This document shows positions 1 through 8,288 of a stretch of 64,000 nt of DNA, piece by piece. Position numbers and translations under genes: made by a program. Each line of letters begins with the position of its first letter. Position 1 is the first letter of the stretch. The notes beneath the pieces were generated by a model. That model ran no database searches. It worked only from the letters and a program-made list of their open reading frames with translations, and was not told where the DNA came from. Location of the stretch: the NCBI RefSeq assembly GCF_040643635.1, contig NZ_JBEYUS010000010.1, positions 1 through 64,000 on the forward strand, written 5' to 3'. This DNA is from Saccharopolyspora_C sp040643635 (lineage in GTDB: Bacteria > Actinomycetota > Actinomycetes > Mycobacteriales > Pseudonocardiaceae).

Positions 1-219
1 GGCTGTGGGCGCGCAACACGGCAGGCGGGAAATCGGTGGCGCACAAGCGGTTCCACCACGTCGACCCGCTCGGCCAGCTCCGGTTCGGCGGTGCCGTCGA
101 GCACTTCGCGCAGCGACCAGTCACACTGAAATCAGCTTGTTGCTGTCGAAATCAGGGCGGAACGACTTCGGGGCGACTTGCGGACGACACGGGGCGGCCT
201 CTTCGGGGAGGGATCGGCG
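1..219. other. Window edge, no secure gene
   Basis: One minus-strand frame over roughly 1-110 reads like coding sequence (acidic and hydrophobic residues, GC-rich third positions). It has no convincing start or ribosome site in view, so it may be the 5' end of a gene leaving the window. The rest is the upstream region of the gene that starts at 220. No promoter is convincing. Confidence 0.3.
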
Positions 220-1917
220 GTGTGGAGCTACCGGACGGTGCTCGAACAGCGGATACGCCAGCGGCGGCAGACGTTGGAGGAGTTCGCCGAGTACGCGGAG
301 GCGTTCGCGCGCGAGCACGGTGAGGTGGGCACGCTCGGTGTCCGGCACCTGCAACGGCTCGTCGCCGGGCGCGGGGCTCGTGGGAAGCCGCTCGGACCGG
401 TGCGGCCAGCTACGGCGCGGCTGCTGGAACGGATCTTCGGAGACAGCATCGAGGCGCTGCTCAGCGAGCCCGCCTCGTGTCCAGCCACTGCGGTGACCGG
501 TTCGGCGGCAGACCGCGGCGAAGGACGTCCGACCGGTCCGCGCCGGGCACTGGCGGAGTCGGGAGCAGGGACAGAGCCGCCGCGCACGGCCGGGACGGAA
601 CCGCCGACGACCAAGACCGAGCCGTCCGGAGATCTGCTCTCCGCCGTCGATTGGCTCGATCAGCACTCCGGACGGGCAGCCGGGACCACCAGGGGGAAGG
701 TGCGATCCCGGCTGTCCCGGCTCAGCGTGGGAGACCTGCTCGACCGGAACGCCCGCCGCTCGCGGGTGGGACGGACCACGGTCGTTGACGCGCTCGCCGA
801 GTACTACGGGGAAGGCGTCGCCAACGGACATTCGGTCCACCGGGCGAGAGCGGACGGCCGTGAGTTCGGCACCAGCCTTCTCACCCGGCCGGACTGGACC
901 GGGCTCGGTATCCCACTCGCAGCGGAACGCGACGTGCTGGCGTTGGCCGAACAGCACTCAGCCCCAGCGGCGCAGCCGATCGACACCAGGAAAGCGGTGC
1001 ACCGCCTCGCCGAAGCCACCGCGCTCGGCGTGCGCATGACCAACGCCCCGCTGTACCGGCTGCATGATGTCGATTTCACCGACGACACGGTGAACGGTTC
1101 GCTGAGCCTCTCCCCGTTCGCCGAATACGCGCTCACCTCGGATCTCCTCGAAGGCGAGCTGCTGGATGCGATCAGCCAGGGGAAACCGACCCGGCCTGGC
1201 GAGTTACCGCTTCGGGACGAGTACCTGCCGGACCTCTCCGGAGTTCTCGATCTGAGTGCGAGGAACTGCGTCGGCGGAGTCTTGGCGCTCTGCGCCATCG
1301 CGCGACCGGCCGACCCCTACCGAGGCCCGGCGGACTTCGCGCTGCTCGTCCAGGAGCGCTCCGGCAACGTGCTCAACGCGACCGGTCAGCTCTCGGTGAT
1401 CCCGAAGGGCTTCCACCAGCCGTTGAAGGAAGCGCGGGCGGAAACGCGTATCGGTTCGACGCTGTTCCGGGAACTCGAAGAGGAGTTGTTCGGCCGCCCC
1501 GAAGTCGACGGAACGTCGGGAACGCGCGTCGCCGCTCCGATGCACCTGAGCAGGCTTTCCGCCCCGATGCGCTGGCTGCTCGACGAACCCGGCCGCCTGC
1601 GCGCGGAGTGCACCGGTTTCGGCCTCAACCTGGTCAGCGGGAACTACGAGTTCGCGAGCCTGGTCGTCATCGAGGACGAGGAGTTCTGGACCCGGTTCGG
1701 CGGCGACATCGAAGCCAACTGGGAAGCGTCCGGACTGCGCCTGTATTCCACGTTGGACCGCGAGCTGTTGAACCAGCTCATCGCGGACGAGACGTGGAGC
1801 AACGAAGGGCTTTTCGCGCTGCTTCAGGGGCTCCGCAGGCTCAACGGGCAGGACGACCCGCGGCTGAACATCCCCGAGGTGACGACCACGTTCACGAAGT
1901 CGGCCAGCGGACGGTGA
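220..1917 (+). CDS. HTH regulator with Nudix-like C-terminal domain
   Basis: 565 aa from a GTG preceded by GGGGAGGG seven bases upstream; a longer in-frame start exists at 178 but has no such site. Residues 1-80 have the composition of an actinobacterial XRE-type DNA-binding head (EQRIRQRR, GVRHLQRL, PATARLLER). From about residue 140 the protein is collinear with the gene at 2236-3798. The shared part contains LLVQERSG, PKGFHQPL and, near residue 417, RELEEELFG, which resembles the acidic helix of a Nudix box but with altered spacing. The C-terminus ends in shared SNEGLFALLQGLRRL. Its 3' end overlaps the convergent cupin gene by 26 bases. Function inferred: a transcription factor sensing a nucleotide-like ligand, or an enzyme-derived sensor. 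Catalysis is unproven. Confidence 0.7.
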   Translation: MWSYRTVLEQRIRQRRQTLEEFAEYAEAFAREHGEVGTLGVRHLQRLVAGRGARGKPLGPVRPATARLLERIFGDSIEALLSEPASCPATAVTGSAADRGEGRPTGPRRALAESGAGTEPPRTAGTEPPTTKTEPSGDLLSAVDWLDQHSGRAAGTTRGKVRSRLSRLSVGDLLDRNARRSRVGRTTVVDALAEYYGEGVANGHSVHRARADGREFGTSLLTRPDWTGLGIPLAAERDVLALAEQHSAPAAQPIDTRKAVHRLAEATALGVRMTNAPLYRLHDVDFTDDTVNGSLSLSPFAEYALTSDLLEGELLDAISQGKPTRPGELPLRDEYLPDLSGVLDLSARNCVGGVLALCAIARPADPYRGPADFALLVQERSGNVLNATGQLSVIPKGFHQPLKEARAETRIGSTLFRELEEELFGRPEVDGTSGTRVAAPMHLSRLSAPMRWLLDEPGRLRAECTGFGLNLVSGNYEFASLVVIEDEEFWTRFGGDIEANWEASGLRLYSTLDRELLNQLIADETWSNEGLFALLQGLRRLNGQDDPRLNIPEVTTTFTKSASGR

Positions 1918-2251
1918 TCACCACGGCGTCGGTCAACGCCTCCCACTTGTGTTCGTGTCCCGGACCCCACACCGCGTAGTCGCCCCGCTTTTCCAGCGTG
2001 ATGCTGGTGTCCACGAGATCGAGCCGGAAACGGCCCTGGACGAGCAGCAGCATCGTGGTGCGGTCGGCGTCGGATGCCCACTCCGTCCGGGCTTCGCCGG
2101 GCTCGTGGATGCCCCACTTCACTTCGGCGTCGGTGGAGTGCCGCACGTCGTTTTCGGGGCGGAAGTGGCCGAGCAGCCAGCCGCGGGTTTCCTGGCCGTC
2201 TTCGGCGGCGTTCCCGCTGTACCAGTTGTCGCCCACTAGCGAAGCTCCCAT
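1892..2251 (-). CDS. Small cupin-fold protein
   Basis: 119 aa from an ATG that overlaps the end of the upstream gene on the same strand by 16 bases, so translational coupling is likely. The protein has two short beta-rich blocks (WGIHEPGEART, MLLLVQGRFRLDL) and a GDYAVWGPGHEHKWEA segment, as in single-domain cupins, with His residues that could bind metal. No signal peptide or membrane segment is seen. Similar small actinobacterial proteins are, I believe, sometimes labelled signal peptidase; nothing here supports a peptidase. It probably acts with the Nudix-like regulator upstream, for example as a small-molecule binding partner (inference). Confidence 0.6.
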   Translation of the reverse strand: MGASLVGDNWYSGNAAEDGQETRGWLLGHFRPENDVRHSTDAEVKWGIHEPGEARTEWASDADRTTMLLLVQGRFRLDLVDTSITLEKRGDYAVWGPGHEHKWEALTDAVVITVRWPTS

Positions 2252-3798
2252 TCGATGTCCGGCAGGTTCACCCGCTCGCCGCCGAGGTCCGCGAGCCGCC
2301 GAAGTCCTTGCAGCAGCGCGAACAATCCTTCGTTGCTCCACGCTACATCGCGCACCAGGTCGGCCAGCGCCTCGCCGTCGAGGCTGGAGTACTGGCGCAG
2401 GTTCGACGCCTCCCAGTTCGCTTCGACCTGCCCGCCGAAGCGGTGCCAGAACTCCTCGTCCTCGACGACGATCAGACCGGGGAACTCGAAGTTCCCGCTC
2501 ACCAGGTTCAAGCCGAATCCGGTGCTCTCCATCCGCAGCCGGCCGGGTTCGTCGAGCAGCCAGCGCATCGGCTCGGTCAGTCTGCTCGGGTGCATCGGGT
2601 CGGCCTTGCGCTGGTCGCCAACGGTGTTGTCGATCTCGTCGCGGCCGAACAGCTCCTCTTCCATCTCGCGCCGCAGCGTCGCGCCGATCTGCGCGTCGGC
2701 GCGCACGTCGGTCAACGGCTGGTGGAAGCCCTTCGGTGTGACCGCGAGGCGGCGGGAGGCGTTCACGACGTGGCCGGAACGCTCCTGGACCAGCAGCAGG
2801 AAGTCCGCTTCGCCGCGCAGCGGGCTCGCCGGGCGGGCGAACGCGCACAGCGCCAGCGTGCCGCCCGCGCAGATCCGCGCGGGCAGATCGAGCACCGCGG
2901 CCACGTCCGGCAGGTGGCGATCCCGCAGCGGCAACGCACCCGGTTCCGGCGCCCGTCCCGCGGCGAGTGTGTCGACCAGTTCGCCTTCGAGCAGGTCCAT
3001 CGTCAGCGCGTACTCGACGAACCGCGTCACGCCGAGCGACCCGCCCACCTGGCCGCCGTCGAAGTCCGCGCCGAGCAGCCGGTACAGCGGCATGTCGACC
3101 ATGCGCACGCCCAGCGTCAACGTCTCCGCGAGCCGGTCGACGGCGCGCGCCGCGGCCTCCTCGTCCAACGACAGCTCGGCGTCGGTGGCGGTCGTAGCCC
3201 GGAGCCGATCGTGGGCGGCGATCAGCGGTACTCGCAGGTCGAGCCAGTCGGGGTTGGTGAGGATGCTCGTCACCGACTCGTGGTCGCCGTACCGCGCGCT
3301 GTAGAGGCCGTGGCCTTCCGGTCGGTTCGCGTAGTACTCGGCGAGGGCGTGCGCGATGTCGCGTTGGTTGACGCGACCGCGCTTCTTGCCCCGGTCCTCC
3401 AGCGACCGCGCGTCGAGCTGGACCAGGCGGGCCGCGGTCTTCCGGCGGGCGGTGCCGGGCTCCCAGCCCGCGCGTTCGTCGATCCAGTCCAGCGCCGCGC
3501 CGATGTTCCGGTCGGCGCTCAACCTGTCCTCGGCGTCGGTGGTCGCGGGCTCGTCCGCCGCGTCCGAGCTGCCGGTGAGCGCGGCGAAGCGGTCCTTCAC
3601 CTGAGCGGCGGCCTGCTCCAACGTCGTGTCCAAGAGCTGCTGCATCTCGGACTTCGGGCGCAGGTCCGGTTTCTGGTGCCATCCGGCCACCGTGCGCACG
3701 CCGATTCCGAGGTGTTCGGCGAAGCCCTCATTGCTCAGCCGTAACGCCGCCTGCAATGCGCACGCGGTCTCGCCGGTCCATCCGCTGGTCAAGTCCAC
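2236..3798 (-). CDS. XRE-type HTH regulator with Nudix-like C-terminal domain
   Basis: 520 aa. Residues 1-50 form an XRE-type helix-turn-helix (ACALQAALRLSNEGFAEHLGIG, TVAGWHQKP), clearly different from the head of its paralogue at 220-1917. From about residue 100 onward the two are collinear: WIDERAGWEPGTARRK, ALAEYYANR, FVEYALTMDLLEGEL, LLVQERSGHVVNA, PKGFHQPL, REMEEELFG near residue 377, RWLLDEPGRLRMESTGFGLNLVSGNFEF and NEGLFALLQGLRRL. The acidic RExEEE block resembles a Nudix motif but lacks the exact glycine spacing. It lies downstream of the XRE gene at 3938-4318 on the same strand, 139 bases away, and is coupled to the cupin gene. A ligand-responsive regulator is the likely role. Confidence 0.7.
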   Translation of the reverse strand: MDLTSGWTGETACALQAALRLSNEGFAEHLGIGVRTVAGWHQKPDLRPKSEMQQLLDTTLEQAAAQVKDRFAALTGSSDAADEPATTDAEDRLSADRNIGAALDWIDERAGWEPGTARRKTAARLVQLDARSLEDRGKKRGRVNQRDIAHALAEYYANRPEGHGLYSARYGDHESVTSILTNPDWLDLRVPLIAAHDRLRATTATDAELSLDEEAAARAVDRLAETLTLGVRMVDMPLYRLLGADFDGGQVGGSLGVTRFVEYALTMDLLEGELVDTLAAGRAPEPGALPLRDRHLPDVAAVLDLPARICAGGTLALCAFARPASPLRGEADFLLLVQERSGHVVNASRRLAVTPKGFHQPLTDVRADAQIGATLRREMEEELFGRDEIDNTVGDQRKADPMHPSRLTEPMRWLLDEPGRLRMESTGFGLNLVSGNFEFPGLIVVEDEEFWHRFGGQVEANWEASNLRQYSSLDGEALADLVRDVAWSNEGLFALLQGLRRLADLGGERVNLPDIEWELR

Positions 3799-3937
3799 CG
3801 TTCAGCGCTCCACGTATCCGTCGTGCACCGGTTCCGCACTGCTCCTGCACTGGAAGTGCGTCGAAGCCGCATGGGTCTCGGCGGCGATTCCCGGTGGAAT
3901 CAATGGCATGGAAAACGGCACGAACACGAATTCCCGG
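3799..3937. promoter_or_regulatory. Intergenic region with two short inverted repeats
   Basis: This region lies between two minus-strand regulator genes. It holds GATTCC-CGGT-GGAATC (3886-3901) and GCACT-GGA-AGTGC (3847-3859), both perfect short inverted repeats upstream of the HTH/Nudix-like gene. They could be operator sites for that regulator, but arms of 5-6 bases are weak evidence in high-GC DNA. Confidence 0.25.
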
Positions 3938-4318
3938 CTACCGCTTCGGACGCACATTCTCGGCCACCGCTCTCAGGTCGGTCTTCAAGTCGTCCAGGCG
4001 CTCGGTGATCTCGGCCAGGCGGTCCTCGACGGCGTCCAGCCGGGACGCCAGCGGATCTACGTGACCGGTGTCCTCGCCCTGCTCAGGGGGTGTGCGGCCG
4101 TGCAGCACGGCGTCCAAGTGCTGCGGGTGCCACCCGAGGGTGCTGGACAGGGATTCCAGCGTTCGCGCGCTCCGCCGGCGCTCCACCGTGTGGTGCTGGA
4201 TCTCCCTGACGATCGCTTGTGAGACGCGCGATCGGTCCGCGAGTTCCCGTTGCCGCCACCCGAGCGCGTTGACGCGCTCGTTGATGGCCTTGGCGACTGC
4301 CGCCCAGTCTTCCGACAC
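3938..4318 (-). CDS. XRE-family repressor of the integrative element
   Basis: 126 aa. An XRE helix-turn-helix lies at about residues 18-48 (GWRQRELADRSRVSQAIVREIQHH). An amphipathic coiled-coil tail follows (SRLDAVEDRLAEITERLDDLKTDLRAVAENV), probably for oligomerisation. The gene is divergent from the excisionase-like gene at 4479 and the two share an intergenic region with a perfect 11-bp inverted repeat. This layout is typical of the lysogeny-type switch in integrative elements, so it is likely the repressor of the element genes to its right. Family clear, role inferred. Confidence 0.75.
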   Translation of the reverse strand: MSEDWAAVAKAINERVNALGWRQRELADRSRVSQAIVREIQHHTVERRRSARTLESLSSTLGWHPQHLDAVLHGRTPPEQGEDTGHVDPLASRLDAVEDRLAEITERLDDLKTDLRAVAENVRPKR

Positions 4319-4430
4319 CTAATTCCTCCGCGCTCCGCCTCGGCGCCGAGGTTAACGGTTCTTCCCCCACTTCCCACCCGTGACACCGCACTCGTGGTGA
4401 CGCGGTGAATCAACACGTCCCATTCTGCGC

Positions 4431-4458
4431 TGATTTCATCAATATAGTGATGAAATCA
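4431..4458. promoter_or_regulatory. Perfect 11-bp inverted-repeat operator
   Basis: TGATTTCATCA, six bases, then TGATGAAATCA: the two 11-base arms are exact reverse complements. It sits in the 160-base divergent gap between the XRE repressor (start 4318) and the excisionase-like gene (start 4479), 20 bases before the latter's start codon. It is AT-rich against the local background. The repressor at 3938-4318 is the obvious candidate to bind here and block the rightward element operon. Confidence 0.75.
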
Positions 4459-4478
4459 TTAATCCAAGGGGATTTTTG

Positions 4479-4685
4479 ATGCGTTCCGCACTTCGTACTT
4501 CCGACCGCTCGACCTACACGGTCCGGCAAGCCGCTTCGATCCTCGGCGTTGAGACGGCGACCGTCTCCCGCGCCGTCCGGGTCGGGAACCTGCGGGCCGT
4601 GTTCCGTCGCGGACGGCTCGTGGTCCCGGCCAGCTCGCTCACCCGGCTGCTCGGCGAGCCCGCCGAGAACGGGGGTGGCCGATGA
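4479..4685 (+). CDS. Excisionase-like helix-turn-helix protein
   Basis: 68 aa from an ATG preceded by AAGGGGA six bases upstream; the TTG three bases earlier is less likely. The sequence YTVRQAASILGVETATVSRAVRVGNLRAVFRRG followed by a short strand and VPASSLTRLL matches the MerR-like DNA-binding fold of excisionases and HTH_17 proteins. It is the first gene right of the inverted-repeat operator and overlaps the next start by four bases (ATGA). It may direct excision together with the serine recombinase or act as an activator. Exact role unknown. Confidence 0.65.
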   Translation: MRSALRTSDRSTYTVRQAASILGVETATVSRAVRVGNLRAVFRRGRLVVPASSLTRLLGEPAENGGGR

Positions 4686-5023
4686 ACACGCCGTTCAACG
4701 ACCCCCGGCTGATCGGCATCGCCTGGCGGCTGGACCGGCTGCGCTGGGCGCCGACCGACTCGCTCGCCGAGATCGTCGGCCGCGACGGCAGCTGCCTGAC
4801 CAGCGACCCACACGACGAACCGCCCGCCGACGCACGCACGGACCGGGAGTTCGCCGCCCGGCTCTGCGCGGGCTGCCCGGTCCAGGACGAGTGCCTGGAA
4901 CTGGACCTGCGCACCGCGGGCGAGAACACCGCCGGGGTCTTCGGCGCACTGCCCGAGGACGACCGGCGCGACCTGCTCATGCACTGGCGCCAGCGCGGCG
5001 AACGCGCCGAAGGAGGTGACTGA
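4682..5023 (+). CDS. WhiB-like iron-sulphur protein
   Basis: 113 aa, overlapping the previous gene by four bases. Four cysteines at residues 38, 62, 65 and 71 give the C-Xn-C-X2-C-X5-C pattern that binds a [4Fe-4S] cluster in Wbl proteins. They are followed by GVFGAL, a variant of the usual GVWGG turn. The C-terminal basic stretch is short (DDRRDLLMHWRQRGER). Wbl proteins bind sigma factor region 4 or DNA and are common on actinobacterial plasmids and phages. Here it probably tunes expression of the element genes (inference). The replaced glycine turn may weaken sigma binding. Confidence 0.8.
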   Translation: MNTPFNDPRLIGIAWRLDRLRWAPTDSLAEIVGRDGSCLTSDPHDEPPADARTDREFAARLCAGCPVQDECLELDLRTAGENTAGVFGALPEDDRRDLLMHWRQRGERAEGGD

Positions 5024-5025
5024 CC

Positions 5026-5352
5026 ATGATGGCCCAACTGACTCCGGTGGAGATCCTGATCGGTGCCGCCGTGCTCGTCGCCCTGGTCGCGCTGCGGCGG
5101 GCCAGCGCGCGGGCCGCGAAGCGGGCGCACGACGCCGCGCAGGTCGGGACACGGGTGATGTCGCTCGCGAGCCGGGTGTTGCTCGGCGCGGCGGTGATCG
5201 TCGGCGTGCAGTGGATCGCGATCACCCACGCCGAGAACCGCGCGGTCCTCTGGACGGTGCTCGCCGTTCCCGCGCTGCTCGCCGCCTACACCGTCACCAA
5301 GGCGCTGACCGTCACCGTGGAGACGCCGCGCCGGAAGGGCGGCCGACGATGA
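5026..5352 (+). CDS. Small membrane protein of the element
   Basis: 108 aa from ATG at 5026, two bases after the WhiB-like gene. Three hydrophobic stretches are visible: residues 8-22 (VEILIGAAVLVALVA), about 48-65 (ASRVLLGAAVIVGVQWIAI) and about 74-92 (LWTVLAVPALLAAYTV). A basic stretch follows the first segment and the C-terminus ends in PRRKGGRR. No named family is recognised. Position between regulators and the FtsK gene matches the small Spd/Tra membrane proteins of transferable actinomycete elements, which help intramycelial spread. That role is inferred from position only. Confidence 0.55.
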   Translation: MMAQLTPVEILIGAAVLVALVALRRASARAAKRAHDAAQVGTRVMSLASRVLLGAAVIVGVQWIAITHAENRAVLWTVLAVPALLAAYTVTKALTVTVETPRRKGGRR

Positions 5353-6019
5353 ACCGGCGGGAAGCTGAGAGGAGCCAACCCTCACCCGAGGCCGAGGCCG
5401 AGGCGATCGAGCGCACCAGGGCGCAGGTGGACCGGTTGTGCTGGACGGGAATCCTGCTGGGGCTCGCGTTCACCATGACCAACGTCCAGAGCTTCGCCGC
5501 CGCGGGCGCGCCACCTGGTCGCTGCCGTGGTGGGCCGCGTGGCTGCTCGATCCGATGGTGTCGCTGGTGCTGCTCGCGGTGCTGCGCGCCGAGCAGGCCA
5601 CCGCCCGCTACGGAATCCGCACCGGTGGGTGGGTACGCGGGGCGAAGTGGTTCACGCTCGCCGCGACCTACGTCATGAACACCTGGCAGGCGTTCGCGGA
5701 CGCTTCGGCGGCGTTGGTGGTGCTGCACTCGGTGCCGCCGCTGGTGGTGTTCGTCGCGGCCGAGGCGGTGACGGACCTCCGCGACAAGCTCGGCGAGGCC
5801 GCGCGGGGAACGGTCGTGAACGGCGGTGAACACCCCGCGCCGGACGGGAACGCCGCGCCGAAGCGGCGGGTGAGCTTCGAGGAGTACTTGGACTGCGCCC
5901 GGTCGGCGTGGGCTCCCGGAACGGACGTCACACCCGCTTGGGTTCGGGAGGTCTCCGGGTGCTCGCGCGGGTTGTCGTCCCGGCTCGCCGCCACGCTCGC
6001 GGAGGAGGTGCGCGGATGA
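5349..6019 (+). pseudogene. Frameshifted membrane protein
   Basis: A reading frame opens at ATG 5349, overlapping the previous stop, and encodes about 53 residues with a membrane segment (WTGILLGLAFTMTNVQSFAAAG). It then loses coding character near 5507-5515. Coding resumes one frame over (TWSLPWWAAWLLDPMVSLVLLAVLRAEQ) and runs to a TGA at 6019 that overlaps the FtsK start. The frame change equals loss of one base. The joined protein would be about 222 aa with several membrane segments, a WQAFADASA block and a C-terminal soluble tail, like Spd/DUF2637-type element proteins. Sequencing error or programmed shifting are alternatives; no slippery site is evident. Confidence 0.65.
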
Positions 6020-8127
6020 GCACCGGACCTGTCGAACGCCACGTGTTCGAGGCGGACCTCGTCGACGAGATGCCGAAGCCGAGCCGCGGGCGCCGCTTCG
6101 CCGAGTGGTGGCGGCACTCCACGCATGTCCCCGCCGCGCTGCGTTCACGGGCAGCCGCGAAGAACGCCACAGTGGACGCGACGGTGTTCCTGCTCGGCTC
6201 GCCGAAGGCGTTGCTCGGCGCGGTGTGGCGCGGCCTGGTGCTCGCCGTGCGGGCGTGGCGCCGGTGGGTCCGCGTCGTGGACTACCGGGAGGCGGCCGAG
6301 CAGTCCGAGAAGCTGGCGGACAAGTTCATCGAGATCCGTGAACTCACCTTGTTCCGCTGGAAGCTCACGGTTGCCGTCGCACTGTTCACGGCTTCAGCGC
6401 TCCTGGTGGCCGAACTGTGCTTCGGGTCGGTGGCGCTGTGGAGCGCGGGCGGGATCGCGGCGGTCGCGCTCGCCGTCGCCGGTCGGCGGAAGGAAGGCGT
6501 GCCGGGCCGCAAGTCCGTGCTGTCGGGTCCGCGGTCGTTCGCGTGGACGATGGAACCGCAAGTGCTCATCGACGCCTTTCGCGACGCGAAGCTGATCGGC
6601 AAGGACGAATCGCTGCGCCTGGTCGAACGGGCGGCGCGGGCGGGTGATGGCTGGGCGATCACCGTGGATCTCCCGGCCACCCGCAAGGCCGCCGACGCGA
6701 TCAAGAACCGGGAGGTGTTGGCCTCGGCGCTGGCTGTCGACGAGGTTCAGCTCATCGTCGAGCGGGTTCGCGGCCGTGGCGGCCACGCGGGTCGGGTGTT
6801 CCTGTGGGTGGCGGATGAGGACCCCTACGCCGGTCCGCCGGTGCGGTTCCCGTTGCTCGACGCGGAGTGGTGGGACGCCTGGCGGCCGGTCCCGTTCGGG
6901 GTGGACGCGCGGAACCGGCGGGTCGACCTGCCGTTGGTGTGGACCTCGCTGCTGGTCGGGGCGATCCCGCGCCAGGGCAAGACCTCCGCGGTGCGAGTAC
7001 CGGCGGCAGGGCTCGTGCTCGACCCGCACACCCGGCTCTACGTCTTCGACGGCAAGGGCGGCAAGGACTGGGAGGCCGCCGAATCGGTCGCGCACCGCTT
7101 CGTCTGCGGCGACGAGATCGAGCACACCAACGCCGTCCGCGACCACTTGGCCGAGCTCGTCGCCGAGGTGCAGAGCCGCTACGCGCGGATGTCCAAGTTG
7201 GACGACGAGGTATGCCCGGAGTCGAAGATCACCCCTGCCATATCGAAGGATTCGGCGCTCGGGATGCCGCTCACCGCCGTGATCATCGATGAGGTCCAGG
7301 TGTACCTGGAGAACCCGGAACGCGAGGACGTGGGCGGGCGCAAGACCACGCTCGGCGGGTACATCGCGGACCTGCTGACCTACCTCGCCCGGAAGGGGCC
7401 GGCGGTCGGCGTGGTGGTCATCCTCGCCACCCAGCGGCCGGACTCGAACACGATCCCGTCCCGGCTGCGCGCGGTGCTCGGGTCCCGGTTCGCGCTGAGG
7501 GTGATGGACTGGCGGGACTCCAACATCGTGCTCGGCGAGCAGATGAACACCCGGGGGTTCGACGCTTCGACGTTGCTCACCCACCACAAGGGAGTCGGCA
7601 TCCTCCGCCCGGACGGCGATACCGACGCGGGCGAGGAGACGTTGGCGCTGACCGTGCGAACCTTCTACCTGCTCAACGCCGAATGGCGGAGCATCTGCCA
7701 GCGCGGCCGAGCGCTCCGCGAAGCCGCCGGGACACTCAGCGGCCACGCCAGCGGCGACGACGCGCACCAGGCCATCGACGAGACCGTGGTGGTCAAGGCG
7801 ATCGGTGCCGGTATCGCGCGCACACCGGTCTCGGAGAACCTGCCCGAACCGCTCGCGGCCGTGTGCCACCACCTCGGTTCCGGGCTCGACGAACGGGACT
7901 TCGTACCGTCCGCGGAGCTGACCGCCGCGCTCGACGTGGTGCCCGGCATCTTCGCGCAGCAGATGGGCGAGCTCGGGTGTCGACCCACCCGCAACCGGGT
8001 TCCCGCCGACAACGGCGAGACCCGGCGGGTCCGCGGCTACTTCACCGCCGAGATCCGCGCGGCCGTCCAGCGCTTCACGGCTGATGAAATCGGCTCTAAT
8101 GCGGAGGCAGAGGACGAGGAGGCATGA
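6016..8127 (+). CDS. FtsK/SpoIIIE-type DNA translocase (TraSA/TraB-like)
   Basis: 703 aa from ATG 6016, overlapping the previous stop. Two hydrophobic segments near residues 115-155 anchor it. The motor domain has a Walker A motif near residues 315-322 (PRQGKTS), a Walker B near 419-427 (LTAVIIDEVQ) and an ATQRPDSNTIPSRLRAV stretch typical of the family. The C-terminal 100 residues look like a winged-helix DNA-reading domain. Proteins of this kind move double-stranded plasmid DNA between hyphae in actinomycetes. It is the main transfer gene of the element. A short sequence matching 10 of 11 bases of the repressor operator arm lies at 8082-8091 near its 3' end. Confidence 0.85.
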   Translation: MSTGPVERHVFEADLVDEMPKPSRGRRFAEWWRHSTHVPAALRSRAAAKNATVDATVFLLGSPKALLGAVWRGLVLAVRAWRRWVRVVDYREAAEQSEKLADKFIEIRELTLFRWKLTVAVALFTASALLVAELCFGSVALWSAGGIAAVALAVAGRRKEGVPGRKSVLSGPRSFAWTMEPQVLIDAFRDAKLIGKDESLRLVERAARAGDGWAITVDLPATRKAADAIKNREVLASALAVDEVQLIVERVRGRGGHAGRVFLWVADEDPYAGPPVRFPLLDAEWWDAWRPVPFGVDARNRRVDLPLVWTSLLVGAIPRQGKTSAVRVPAAGLVLDPHTRLYVFDGKGGKDWEAAESVAHRFVCGDEIEHTNAVRDHLAELVAEVQSRYARMSKLDDEVCPESKITPAISKDSALGMPLTAVIIDEVQVYLENPEREDVGGRKTTLGGYIADLLTYLARKGPAVGVVVILATQRPDSNTIPSRLRAVLGSRFALRVMDWRDSNIVLGEQMNTRGFDASTLLTHHKGVGILRPDGDTDAGEETLALTVRTFYLLNAEWRSICQRGRALREAAGTLSGHASGDDAHQAIDETVVVKAIGAGIARTPVSENLPEPLAAVCHHLGSGLDERDFVPSAELTAALDVVPGIFAQQMGELGCRPTRNRVPADNGETRRVRGYFTAEIRAAVQRFTADEIGSNAEAEDEEA

Positions 8128-8288
8128 GCGGCGCGAACGACACCGAGCTGACCATCACCGTCCGCGTCCCGGCAGAACTTCCGGATCTCAACCAGCAGAC
8201 TTGCCGCGCGCTGCTTGCCATACTGGTCGACATCACGACGAACGAGGCCCCGGAACGGCCTCGGGAGGGAGGTGCACGTGACTGCTGA
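8124..8288 (+). CDS. 54-aa protein of the element
   Basis: ATG at 8124 overlaps the FtsK stop (ATGA), and the reading frame ends at TGA 8286-8288, overlapping the recombinase start by eleven bases. The product begins MSGANDTELTITVRVPAELP and continues DLNQQTCRALLAILVDITTN. This could be a short beta strand and a helix of a small ribbon-helix-helix-like or adaptor protein. Tight overlap on both sides supports real translation. No family is recognised. It may couple expression of transfer and integration genes. Confidence 0.5.
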   Translation: MSGANDTELTITVRVPAELPDLNQQTCRALLAILVDITTNEAPERPREGGARDC

